Positions 1 to 11,789 of a DNA stretch of 64,000 bases are shown here, piece by piece. The stretch lies in assembly GCA_037576215.1 (NCBI GenBank), contig JBANDB010000003.1:3534001-3598000 (forward strand). Reading direction: 5' to 3'. The notes below the pieces were generated by a model. The model made no database searches. It was not told the DNA's origin and saw only the letters and a program-made list of their open reading frames with translations. How positions within the stretch are numbered: the stretch's first letter is position 1; each line of letters opens with the position of its first letter. The DNA comes from Armillaria gallica. Its lineage: Eukaryota > Basidiomycota > Agaricomycetes > Agaricales > Physalacriaceae. A program made the position numbers and the translations under genes.

Positions 1-502
1 TCTGCTCAGCGGAAACTAAGTTAACGTTGCTTTCGAATACTTTTAGTGTCTTAAAACTTAAGTACTAAGAGAATTCTTGATGTAGAAACTAACTAATGCG
101 CATCATGACGCCTGTCTGCTCTAAGGCCGGGATACCCCGATCAGTGACATATGTCTGTTCCATATTATAGTGCAGTCATGCCTTGTCCACAGGTGTCATC
201 AACGCCATACAACCTGTGTTGAGCGACCGTCGGATCGAGAGTGATATTTCCGGTGAATGACCCAAGTCCGCGCATATGATAAAAACAGGGCGAAAGAGAT
301 AGACGAATAGGTGCCTCCACAGGGTCGATAGCATACATTTCAATAATGGATTCGAGAAAAGAAAACCCTCGGCGTTCGAACACCACGGAAAATAAAATTT
401 GTACGTGTCTACTGATACAACAATGCTTTGATGAAACAAAATCCTGAAGAAAGAGTATAGACAAGATATAAACAAAAAATGTGCATGGTACTAGGTATGG
501 GG
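1..502. other. Left flank, no gene seen
   Basis: Open frames here are short, overlap on the same strand and show no family motif. It lies beyond the stop of the thioesterase gene, so part of it is probably that gene's 3' untranslated region. Confidence 0.5.
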
Positions 503-1374
503 TCACAGCTTCGACATATTTGGCTGCATTTTATTCAGAAAAGCCGAAGCGATGATTCTTCCGGTGTCCTTGTTGATAATCTAAATATGATTTAACCCCG
601 AAACTGAGGATAAGGGACAGATGACAACGTACCTCACACCGAGACGTCATAACTCTTCCGCCTAATGATACCGATGAACTTATGATGCGAATGCGCGCGC
701 CCCTGACGACGCGGTCAGAAAGAGTTAAAAAACCTTGAAACACGGACTCACAAAGATGCGGGAGAATGGAAGAGCACGTTCATCCCTTGTGTCACGCCAA
801 CGCCGTTGACACCTTGCACTAAACCGAGCACGACCAGCGGAGTGCTGCAGCAACTAAGTGGCACAGTCGCGTCAGAATTACAAGCTTCCTCCCCGAAATT
901 CATACAACTTACTTGTCTATGAGATACGTTATGCAGCCACCATGTAGCATACCGGCACCGTTCAGCATATCTATGAATGAAAAGTGCATATTTAGAGGAA
1001 GCTTTAATGCATCGAGATGAAACGAACACACTTTTACTGACGACGACTTCTGCAATTGTGGTCGCTTCAAGCCGACCATGGTGTTCCAGCCGTCTGTCGA
1101 CGTTGATATCGACAAACTTGACATCTTTGCCGGCCTGGTAGCCGAAACAATCTTCGTCTCCAACACCATATGAAAAAAATGTGTTGTAGTTGAGCCGTTT
1201 AATATCGTCACCGACGTTTCCTGTCGTCGCAGAGACATCGCCGTGATCAGGCAACGAGGCGGGATCTACCCAAGCGGGGGACTCTGGGGTCATTCTCGGC
1301 GATCGAGAAGATGGAACAGAAAGTGGTGTTTCCGTTGATGTCGAAGCGGAGGCGTGCAGTCTAGCAGCAGACAT
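503..1374 (-). CDS. Hotdog-fold acyl-CoA thioesterase (PaaI/ACOT13-like)
   Basis: Predicted to hydrolyse acyl-CoA thioesters as a hotdog-fold enzyme of the PaaI/ACOT13 class. Five exons on the minus strand (1374-1038, 970-913, 853-752, 702-633, 580-503) join without a frame break into 214 residues. The class signature is clear: NMLNGAGMLHGG followed by YLIDN, CCSTPLVVLGL, a GVNGVGVTQ stretch and NVLFHSPAS. The loop containing HGG is the usual active-site segment of the family. The C-terminus (INKDTGRIIASAFLNK) also fits fungal members. The frame can be read 15 bases further upstream, but only from a TTG, so I chose the ATG at 1374. The Ser/Thr-rich N-terminus is not conserved family sequence. 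Substrate is unknown. Confidence 0.9.
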
Positions 1375-3307
1375 GGCGAAGGAAGACAAAGAAAAGTAAG
1401 AGGCTCGACACGGGGAGATGAATTATGATGGAGTGTGGGACCAGCCTTTATATCGAGTTTATATTGCGGAGTGAGAGACAGAAGTATGGAAGCTACACGT
1501 GCCTGGACCCTTTTGGTGAAGGCCTTCACAAGATTCAGAGGTTATCCACGGAATCAGAACTTCTTGGACAGATTTCTCCGCGCGACTAAAGAAGTAACTT
1601 CCCGGGAATGGATACTGGAGTTATAGCCGATGGATTTTCTGCGGATCCCTATAAGAGATAACGACGGAGAGTACCCGCGAATCACAAAGCCGAACAGCAG
1701 GCACAGATTGATTCTTCCCCCAATAACCGCGAGGAACGAGCGGACATCTGGGCCCCAGAGTGCAGATACCAGAGTAACATATCAGATGGACACGGACGGG
1801 TTGCATCATGCAGGGCTGAATGTGTGTGAAGGGTCATCGATTCCACTTTGGCCGTCGAGGTAAACATCGTTGATGGTGATTGGCTATAGTATATAATGGA
1901 CCAGTATTACGTACCGATCTGTAGCGAGGCCGTCCGAGATTTTTGGCCTACGATGTCGAGGTGATGGAGTGGTGATGGCAGCGACATTTCCTAAGTAGGC
2001 ATCCACGTGCCACCCTCCGCTTATCCGACGACGACGAGCATCAAAATTGTCATTATTGAGCGCTCCGTGGAATAAGCAACAGCTTTTTCTCAAATTTCTG
2101 GCACGGACTCTATATCAGTGTGTGCACGTCAAAAGGTAGAGTGTGACCTAACCGTGTGTCTCCGTGTGTATATCGGTATGTTCATCAATCATCTGCTCTG
2201 ATTTTTCCTGTTGACTTGAGAACGCAGCCCGGTCGTATTTTCCGATTGAATACATACATCGTTCTTCGCATCAGAAGACCATACAACTGAGATATCCATC
2301 CTCCGGTGCAGCATGGAAGAGTCGTACCTTCATTATCTCCAACGTCATCTGTTCTGATGCTTTCAATTAAGATGGATTCCTCTTCGAAATTGCAAATGAA
2401 GCATCCCAAAGACATATATGTCTGCCAATACGACATTGTAAACGGCATGATGGCATCGTCCGAAATTTCCGAGAGGGAATCTCCTACAAAGCCAGCATAC
2501 CTGACAGTTCCATTGAACGCTTAAACAAGAGGCTGAGCATCAATTCGGCTATTAATGCCCTTAAACTTGAACGTTTGATCTGCTATGCGCAGTGACGCAC
2601 GGATGGAGGATGTGCTAATGTGCACCGCCAACAGGAGGCTAGAGCCAGCTAAGCGATTTCCCTCAGCGCTGTTATTCGAAACTTGCCGAAAGCACTGGTT
2701 AGTTTACGGATACAGTCTATCGTTCGGACGCCGATGCCCTAGCCAATTTTGGTCATACAGCGAATATGAAGGCGGCCCGCCGCTGGGCTCTCGATGTCGC
2801 GGGCGCCATATATTCGTGACCGAACGTGCTTCTCCGCACACTGCAATAACATTACTCGGGGGCGAGTCGTCGGTCTGGATTAGAACTCTACCAGAGAATG
2901 CTGTATAATTCTGGCTTAGGCATCCACGCCAACGTCCTATGTTGTCGGACAATAGTATGACTCCGCTCATGTGGATCACGTCTGGCCTTCTGACTGTGCA
3001 ACTAGGGAAACGCTCGGCATCTGCGACGCGTATGTTCTGGCAAGAGAATTCTCAACGCTCATTCGCTTTTGAAAAACTGACTCGACCTTCGCTTCCGACC
3101 AGTAACGGGGCCTATATATATTGTGACGTCACTAGTCACTATCGAATGACTCTTCGTCTCCTACTTTACACAATGGAACACAGCTTGGGACGCGTATTCT
3201 ACCGAGCGACTACGCAAGCTACTTCCCCCAACTCCGTCGGATTCGAGAGTATAAAAGGCAGAAGCCCAAGACATCCAGCTTCAATCGCTATTCAACCCCA
3301 ACCTCAA
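1375..3307. other. Intergenic region, no gene supported
   Basis: About 1.9 kb between the divergent thioesterase and the first zinc-cluster gene. Several frames of 60-110 codons are open, but none shows a domain, a consistent splice structure or a signal peptide. A TATA-type sequence lies at its right end. Confidence 0.5.
3250..3258 (+). promoter_or_regulatory. TATA-type element of first zinc-cluster gene
   Basis: TATAAAAGG lies about 50 bases before the ATG at 3308, a usual spacing for a fungal core promoter. Another TATA-like run and a TGACGTCA palindrome (CRE/ATF-type site) occur near 3112-3130. Assignment is by position only. Confidence 0.45.
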
Positions 3308-5411
3308 ATGTCTTCTTCTCGCGAAGCAAGCTCATCTTCTCGTGGCAGCTCGTCGTCGTCGTCGCGTTCCTCTACGCATTTACATAAAGGCAGCGCATGC
3401 TTGAATTGCAGGTAGGAAACACGTCGTTACCACATGCAGATATGTAACTGATTTTGCTCCAAAGACGTCGCAAAATAGTGAAATAATATTGTGCTCTCCT
3501 CTCGTTAAACATGTGTTGATCATCTTTTTTCTTGTCGCTCAGAAATGCGATGGTCTGAGGCCCATTTGTGGCCCTTGCCTTGCATCACCAGGATTTAGTG
3601 ACTGTGAATACTCAGATAGAGGAGTAACCAGGGCGCAGGCTCTTGAAGAACAGATATCCGTCCTCCAAAGTCGAATTCAAGATTTAGAACAACCAGGTCA
3701 TTCTGACTCTTCCATCACCCTTAGCGACCCTTACAATCGACATCGTCCAGCAGAGTTTACATCGGCGCCAGGAGCATCACAACCTCTCCCAGATATCGTG
3801 GTGCGGAATCTCTGACACGTATTCTCTTGAAGCCTAGCTGACGTCTCCCGTTCTTTCAGGACTTTCCCATCGAATATCGCCAAAGATTGTGAGTATTGCC
3901 GTTTACTGCGTCCATAGGCCTTTCATCGATGTATGTCTCTAGTTTACAGCACTTTGTACAGCAAAGCAACGAGATCGGATTCTTCCTGGACATATCCCGT
4001 TTTGTAGAATCTCTTTCCAGTTCCAGTAGAGCACAGCCATCCGCAGCACTTCTCAGTGCAGTATATCTCTGGGGTATTCACCTCTCTCCAATAAGCGAGC
4101 TTTCCGGATACGAACCTATAATTCTCCAGCGCGCGTTACAAGCCGTCGCCCAAGGCCTCTCCACTCGCCATCCACAAATCATTCTGCATTGTATCCAAGC
4201 CGAAGTCCTTCTTGCAAACTACTTTTTCCGCAACGGCAGAGTGCTAGAAGGGAAATACCATACAACCACAGCAGTGTCCCTCGTTCTTAGCGCCAGACTT
4301 CATAGAATTCGGTCCGCAGAGCCGACATCGGCTAATAGCTTAGACGTAGGCGTTGAAGCTACGCTTCCGCCGCCCGTGGATCTGGTTGAGGAAGGCGAGA
4401 GGATAAACGCCTTTTGGACAGTACTCATTCTCAACAACTGCTGGTCCGCAGCTGATGGTTCCCCTTCCAATATATCGTACACAGGTCCGGATGCGCGGGT
4501 TGATCTTCCATGGCCATTAGACATAACTGGCTACCACCAGGTTAGTTTGGTTGTTATTGACTCGTAACTCTCTGTATTCACGAGCTTCCCTGTGTCAGGT
4601 CAATCGTTCCCCTCAATATCGAACTAGTCGCACTGTTCAAAGATTTCTCGCTTATGATACTGATGACTGCAATTCTATAATAGCCCTCCACACGAAAGCG
4701 TCCATTCTTTATGAGCAGGCTTCTCGTGTGGGTGCCAAATTCAGGCCTGGTCAGTCATTCTATACTTCACTATATTTCTCGTTTCTCACAGATTTACAAC
4801 GCCAGGCATGCAGCAGCAGGAGGCCGCGCGTTTCTTCGCTACTTTCTCAACCCTTGAAAGAGTCATTCAGAGATTCGTGGAAGGGCTCCCATCACCAACG
4901 GCCATGGCAGCCCAGTCAAGCACAGGGACGACAGTTGTCATTCATACCCTCTCACAGATGTCTATGATCCAGCTTCATGCGCCTTTTCTTGCCAGGAATC
5001 CTTCCTCTCGCGGACGTATCGTGGCAGGATTTCGCGCCATTGTCCAAATCATCCGGGGCTTCGACATATCTAGGAGCTTGTTTATGGATCCCATAGTTGG
5101 AGTACGTCCGTTCTACTGTGTATTCATTGAGTCTCTAAATCGTCACTTTTAGGTCCTGTGGGCAAATACTGCCAAGTTATTGATGCAAGAAATTTCCGGC
5201 GGTCAAGGTGCTGTAGCTGGAAATGAACCTTTACAGCTGCTGAATGTCATCATGTCTGCGATATCCGCCGGGGCTAGTCACTGGCCTCTCTTAGGTTCGT
5301 CTTTACTTGATGTCATCTAATTCGTGTTATATTCAATCTTTTTTAGAGGCTCAATTAACCGATCTTAGTCGTCTGTATACTGCCGCAATGCAGGCATCTG
5401 GGCTTCAATGA
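3308..5411 (+). CDS. Zn2Cys6 transcription factor, copy 1 of a tandem pair
   Basis: Probable nuclear sequence-specific regulator. Nine exons (3308-3411, 3465-3477, 3543-3800, 3860-3888, 3943-4540, 4599-4749, 4806-5101, 5153-5294, 5347-5411) give 551 residues. A Ser-rich leader of about 30 residues precedes a perfect binuclear zinc cluster with cysteines at 31, 34, 41, 48, 51 and 60 (C-x2-C-x6-C-x6-C-x2-C-x8-C). It is followed by a short heptad-like helix (ALEEQISVLQSRIQDLE) that could dimerise, then a long helical region like the fungal transcription-factor middle homology domain (EIGFFLDISRF, HLSPISELSGYE). The cluster is encoded across three exons, the middle one only 13 bases. Target genes are unknown. 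The neighbour at 6152 is a paralog with the same layout. Confidence 0.88.
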
Positions 5412-6151
5412 TCGTGGATCAATGGGCTCATTCCCGGAGGGAGTCGCATATCTTATATCCTTCTAATTCTCACACTTTAATTCATTATTAAAGATAATAG
5501 AGAGAATGCATTCCGTGCTTCCGTATATCCGCGACAGTCAAGAGCCTGTTCCTCAACATTTCCCGACTTTCTCCAACAATACTGCTATGGGTGTAAAGTG
5601 CCTGCAGCGTTTTCCGGTTTATTCCAAAAGCGAGAAGATATTTTTATCTTGCCGATCCTCTTGTCCTATAATTATCCCTGATCCGATGCATTCCGAATGG
5701 CCTCCCGCGGACAATCTTAGTACCATCACACGCTCTTCACCATTTCGCGGCTAGTCACTGATGACTGTTGACAAAGCTCCGTACCTGGCCGAACCATGGC
5801 AGTTAGACTTTCTAACAATAAGATTGGAATAGTTGACTACGGATTGACTACGGATGGGCTCCAACTGTATTGAACTCCTCGTCAGCTCTTGTTCCTACTT
5901 TGTTCCTACAAGCAGTTCGAGGCGCCATGTCGGGATCAAATTGTTGCCGCTGCTGTGTCCTTTTCCGAGACTTCCATATGCCACCTTAGACGGTCGCGTT
6001 CAAGTACTCGCGCTACCGTGACTGTCGGATTGAGAAGACATTTGTATCCTACGTGACAAACTCTTTGAGTCATTGCTATATATATGCCTCACCTTCAAAG
6101 ACTACTCTCAACTCGTCTTCCGTTCCCAACCTATCTCTAAGAGCCTCGGAT
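5412..6151. other. Spacer between the tandem regulators
   Basis: This 740-bp spacer holds the 3' end of copy 1 and the promoter of copy 2. The only sizeable frame (5506-5754) resembles nothing recognisable. Confidence 0.5.
6077..6085 (+). promoter_or_regulatory. TATA-type element of second zinc-cluster gene
   Basis: TATATATAT lies about 70 bases before the ATG at 6152. Assigned by position and sequence only. Confidence 0.4.
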
Positions 6152-8309
6152 ATGTCGTCCTCGCGTGGTCATCGAAGCTCCTTGTCTGTGTCCTCTGGCA
6201 GCTCGCATCCCTTGCAGAAGGGTAGCGCATGCTTAAATTGCCGGTATGATGTTAACCTTCGAAAAATCCTAAGCTTGATTATTAACAACCGAGCTTATTA
6301 GACGCAGGAAAGTGGTGGGTATCCCAGATGCCGGCCTGCGAATCGGAAAACTCTCGGAACTGAATTTTTACGTATGCTACAGAAGTGCGATGGTGCAAAG
6401 CCCATCTGTGGGACATGCGCGTCTGTACCTGCCTTACGGGACTGCGAGTATAGCGACTCTGGAACTACGCGGACACAACTTCTCGAAGAACAGATTGCCA
6501 TTTTTGAGTCGCGGATTCGTGAGCTCGAAGCGTCGCCTCCAAATTTGAATGCGGCGATCAGACTTACTCAGCCATATTCATTGGCTGGAAGCTCGATAAT
6601 GGGTTCCCGGCGTCAAGCTTCAGGCTCTGGTACGTGGTCGTTCTATTCGTGAAGGTGCTTTCTCATGTCCCGCTTTAGCGTCGAAAGTTCCGCCCAATCC
6701 TGCATTGTTGTCTGTACCGGAGGTATGCCATTTAAATAAGCGTTTCAGGATTTTATCCAAGGAAACTTGATACGGCTATAAATTGTAGAAGCTCCCAGTT
6801 GAACTGCACCAAGCAATGTAAGTTTCTCTCTCCTTCCTCATACATAATCATCTTACACTCTCGACAGAGTTGGCTCCTTTTTGCGATGCTGCACGGAGAT
6901 TGGATTCTTTCTCAACGTGGGACGCTTCACCAATATGGTCATGAAGGCTGACGATTTTGGATGGGAACCACCTTCTCTTGCACTGCTCCAGGCAGTCTAT
7001 CTGTGGGGTGTCCATCTATCCACTTCCCCCGAACTATCGGCCCTCGAGCCCCATTTCTTGTCTACCGCAGTTCAGCATACTTCAGAAGCACTGTCGACCA
7101 ACCATACACACAAGATCATCCATCGTATTCAGGCCGAAGCTCTTCTCGCACAATATTTCTTTCGAAATGCAAGGATGCTTGAAGGCAAGTACCATACCAG
7201 TGCCGCAGTTTCCCTCCTCTTCGGCGCAGGATTCCACAAAATCCGCTCCACTGAAGGAGATGGTGTTATGGGTCTGCCTCCCCCTAGTGATCTTGTCGAG
7301 GAAGGAGAGAGAATTAACGGATTCTGGACTGTTTTGACGCTCAATAACTGCTGGACTCCCTTAGAGTCGAATATCGTGTACGAATCGATTGACACACCCT
7401 GGCCCTTGAGAATGCAGTCCTATTCGCAGGTGTGTCTCCAGGCATTGCCGTTAATTGATCGCTTACACTTGCTTTTTTGGAGATATATCGTTCTCCACAA
7501 TTCAAAACGAGTCAAACCGTCCAGAAATTTTTGTCCAGCGCGAATCCTGATGGCGACGAAGGTACTTCTATGATTGCGTTATATGTCAAGGCCAGCACCC
7601 TCTTCGAGAGGTCGTCGACGATCAGTCACCAGTTCCAGCCTAGTGGGTCTTATATACTCTTTTGAGATACATTTATAATTAATCTACCAGTAACAGACAT
7701 GCCTCAGCCATTGGCGCGACAGTTCTTTAGTTCTTTTTCTGCTCAGGACGCTTTAGTCCAGAAGTTTTTACAAGAAATGCCGTTGATTCCCGCAATGGTG
7801 GCAGCTATCTCGCCTGGGACGACTCTTATGATCTACTCTCTTGCACATTCCTCTGTGATTCAGCTGCATCGACCATTCATTACGATTAACACAGCATCCA
7901 GGGGGCGTATCATTTCTGCTGTTCGTTCCATCGTTCACATTCTAGATATTATCAATGTTGCGGAAGTTGTATCGTTGAATGCATTCCTGGCGGTGAGCAT
8001 ATTGGTATCTCTTACATGTGGTCTGGTTGACACTTTTCGTAGGTACTATGGACCCATGTATGCCAGTTTCTTATCCAAGAGATATCTAATGCACGCGACG
8101 ACACTATTAATTCGTCGGGGGCGCCAAGTGAGCCTGTCCAGCTGCTTAAATCACTGATGAGTACCATGTCTAGAGTCGCAGAACGAGGTAAAATATTTGG
8201 TAGGTCGTTCAGGATGCGCATTAATATTGAACTCGATTTGATACCCTTATTTATGACAGAATCACAGCTGGCCATAGTCAAAGAAAGCTATGCCCAAGCG
8301 TTTACTTAG
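6152..8309 (+). CDS. Zn2Cys6 transcription factor, copy 2 of a tandem pair
   Basis: Paralog of the gene at 3308. Ten exons (6152-6243, 6302-6314, 6383-6629, 6679-6722, 6789-6817, 6868-7429, 7483-7642, 7697-7992, 8043-8187, 8260-8309) give 545 residues. The Ser-rich leader runs into the six-cysteine cluster CLNCRRRKVKCDGAKPICGTC plus a final Cys before EYSD, then a short coiled coil (QLLEEQIAIFESRIRELE). The middle homology region aligns with copy 1 throughout, for example EIGFFLNVGRF, LEGKYHTSAAVSL and VEEGERINGFW. Intron positions match copy 1 except for one extra intron (6630-6678) in the variable linker. The 13-base exon inside the zinc cluster is kept. The pair is a tandem duplication old enough for clear divergence. 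Confidence 0.88.
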
Positions 8310-8624
8310 ATACTTAGACTCAATGAATACTTTCAATAGATGGAATATGATACCTTACAACCAATCTTTTTTCTACAGCAGTATAATAGCTACGTATAAT
8401 ATTAGATAGTAATTGTTTTCATAATTGCTTTGCTTGTTTTGATCTTGAATGTTGCAATCTTGTTGACTTGACCACCAACAAGTTGCCGATTACGGCGAAT
8501 TAACCCGTGCAACCCGTGTGGCTATGCTGACATAATTATGACGGAGGCAAGGCATCCTAAGTTACTTACCACGTTCTTGCCTACCGTACTTCACGTTGCT
8601 TTCTGCCACGATTAACTCCAATAT
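8310..8624. other. Short AT-rich spacer
   Basis: Contains the 3' end of the second regulator and the presumed promoter of the EH-like gene. No coding signal seen. Confidence 0.5.
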
Positions 8625-10219
8625 ATGAGCACACGGCCGCTCTCCCTACACGTCTCTGCGCTTAGTGACGGCGAGTACGCTGCATATACCTCGGTTCTCG
8701 ATGGCATTGCACCGGCAGACGACGAGGACTTGAATGTTCGAGAGGTCAGGGCATGGCTACGGGGACGATATCCCGATGCCCCAGTGGACAGTGTACTCAA
8801 GCTTTTCTCACCAAAACTGGCGTTGAAGGACACGTTGACGAGAGGACAGTTCTATGTCGCGATGCGTCTTCTCGCCCATGCACAAGTGGAACCGGGAAGG
8901 GAGTTGGATCGAGGACTGGCATTTATCCAACGTACGTATATATATCAGCAAAGTTTGTTTATTTCACTGACAAGTCACGTTTTATAGCACAGCTACCCTC
9001 ACCGCCATTATCAGCCTCCCCACTGCCCCGTTCAACTTCGCCGCCGCCGCAAACTAATCCATTCACGCCTGGTCATCGACCCAACAACCCTTTTGCGGCG
9101 TCTCCATCGCGGAGACCATCGACGACGTCCTTGCCACCGCCACGAGTACCTTCTACCTCTCCCACCCGACGACCACCACTACCGCTCAAACCGGCATCGA
9201 CTTCGCTGCCCCCGACACCAGCACGGCCAACGGCCCGGTCCACTTCACCCAGCAAACCGTCTACATCTGCTCCAGCGCCAGATCTCCCCCCGCGCAAACC
9301 TAGCAAGCCGCTTCTTCCCCCTCCAAAGAGATTGCCCGCCGTACCGCCCAAACCATCCGTAATTGCTCCAGTTATACCCCCGAAATTTCTGCAACATAGC
9401 AATGGGAAAGTGCCGGTTCACACGACTGTGTTAATGAAGCAAAGTCTGCAAGCGAGTAAACAAGGGAGTGCAATGAAAAAGGCCGAGGAGATGCTGGAAC
9501 GAGAAAGGATTATTGGAGTGCTGAAAAGCTCTTCCAACCCTGTGCCATTGCACAACTCAAACAATCCCTTCCCAGTAAAAAAGGCGGGCAGTTCTAGTTC
9601 TGACAGCAGCAGCAGGAACGGTAGTGCGAATGGGAATCCTCTTCCTAGTCCACCAATGTCTGTGAGCTCGTTGGAGCAAGTTGCACTCGCCACCGCCAAG
9701 TCAGGTCCACCTCCACGACATCCAGCGCTAAGCGAAGATGGAAGTCGACCACCGCCTCGTCATCCAGCGCTTAGCGACGACGGAAATATAGGGCGTGGAC
9801 CTGCGAGCGTTTCAATCGGGACGTTAGGTCGGAGCAAGACCTTTCATCACCACTCGTCCTCAACTTCCTCCATGAGTGCATCCACCCTTGGACTTGGTGG
9901 CCGGAGGAGAAGGCCCGAAAGCGTGCAGGTACTAATGGCACAGGAGGCCGAAGAGGGAGTCGCTTTCCTGTCCCGTCACGCCAGCTTAGGCCCTGGGATC
10001 CAGAAAAAGCTTCAAGGACTTTTGGAAACCCAAGAGCGGAGGGAGTGGGGAAAGCGTGGCGTACAGGAGGAGAATGAGGGCCTGATGTCCGAGGAAAGAC
10101 TTCCGAAAGGAACATGGGATGAGAGCGCTGAAAGTGGTGCAGAGACACCGACTGTTGAACTCGAGAGGGACAACTTAAAGTGGCCAGTGCAGGAGGATGA
10201 TGGATGGAAACGGCTATGA
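8625..10219 (+). CDS. EH-like domain and NPF-motif protein, Pro/Ser-rich
   Basis: Two exons (8625-8931, 8988-10219) give 512 residues. The first ~90 residues resemble an Eps15-homology helical domain (LSDGEYAAYTSVLDGI, then VREVRAWLRGRYPD and LTRGQFYVAMRLLAHAQ). The rest is disordered, Pro/Ser-rich, with several NPF tripeptides (TNPFTPG, NNPFAAS, NNPFPVK), the classic EH ligand. One chain thus carries both a domain and its ligand motif, suggesting self-association or scaffolding in endocytosis or actin organisation, as in yeast EH proteins. A duplicated PPPRHPALS element occurs near 9710-9775. Part of the proline tract has long shadow frames on both strands. The function is inferred from these motifs only. 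Confidence 0.75.
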
Positions 10220-11789
10220 TATTATGCCGCTAGTTTTGGAGAGGTATTCGTATTTTTCGTGCTTCATCATGCCTTGTGTATACTACAATACTTATCAGAA
10301 GAACCTGCAGGTTTTGTATTTTATTAAATAATACTCATACTAGGAGATCGGGGCAATCTAGACATCTGCAGTCATGCGCGAACGCTTGATAACCTTTGTC
10401 GAAATATGAAAATTAGAAGAACAACGGACACAATAGTCATGTCAAGACAAGCGCCTGCGTTGAATGGATCATCGAGATGAAAACAACATCAATCAGAAAC
10501 AGTAGGTAGTCCAGCTGCATACCCCAGATCTTCGATAACCAAATCCATATTTTGTCAGCGTCGACCTGAATATCGTACGTACAACAAATATAACCTGGGA
10601 ATCCCGAGAAGTGGTATTCTTACCAATTGCTTGCTTTCTACATCGCAGATTTCCCCACAATGGTCGTGAACCTTGATTGATGCCTCCTGAATCACCAAGG
10701 AGGGTGATAGCAGTGGCGTACAGCGTGTTACGCGTTGATCCCGACTGTGGCAGTAATTATTAAACTGCTTCGCGGTTACCGTCAAGCACAGAGATTCGCC
10801 GTGGAGATAGTCGTTTAGATCGCCGATCGAGAAGCGACAATGATACTACTTTCTGCTCATATGTTATGCTTATGGGTAGGAATGCATTCGAACGGTTTTG
10901 TACGGAACTCAGATGAGTGTCACGATTAATTAATCGCAAAGAAAGTGAGTAGCAGGAGATCGAGTGAGCAACATCGCCTACGAGTCCTGATACGAGTGGG
11001 AGCATTAGTTAGTATTAGGACGACAATAATGCCTCTTGTTCACACCAGTACTAGCAAATGACTCAGACAGAGCGTCTTTGTACCCACGTCAGGCAACGTT
11101 AGCTCAGTGAGGAGACAAACTAGTATGCACAGACAGTAAGCGCAATAACCGAGAACGGAAAAAGTGAACTACGCACTTTTACGCCAATTCTGTCCACCGC
11201 TGGCCTACTGCCAATGTATATTACTGCCATTCCCTGTTTGCTATGACTTTCTTGGCACTGGCGATAGAATCTAAGGATACACTGATGTACTTCACCAGTC
11301 ATGTCCCTGCACCAACGACATTTGGATCCTTCGCCTTCTCGGACATTGAATCGGTGACAGATGTCCCTCTCTCTTGAACGAGATGCATCCTGTCGTCGCC
11401 ATCGTGGCGCCAAGGGCAGCCTTGCTGTCGCGGGAAACCAGAAAATGACAGCCCATTTTTCGACCCGCGCTCAAGCCAAGGCTAGGGTACACGGGGATGG
11501 TGACCTGCAGCCATTGCGAGTACCTCCGTTAATGTTGTTTGTGGACAAACATTTTGAAGGAATTATGTGCTGCGCTTGGCTGTAGTTGGTTGCTTATGGG
11601 ACGAGCGTAGGAGTATAATGGATAACTGGAAAACAAGACAGCGCATTGAACCTGCATGACTGCACTGGCTTTTACGACAAACTTTACTTTGGCACAAGGA
11701 ACTAGTTGAATACTAGGTCTCAAACACCTGGATCAAAAAAACACACATTAGAAAGCTCGTAACTTTCCATCAACGCAGACTCCCTACTG
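10220..11789. other. Intergenic region, no gene seen
   Basis: 1.6 kb between two convergent genes. Short frames on both strands lack motifs and splice support. Confidence 0.45.

Noticed and set aside
1375..1389. Longer N-terminus of the thioesterase
   Set aside because: The extension starts with TTG, not ATG; the ATG at 1374 is the first proper start.
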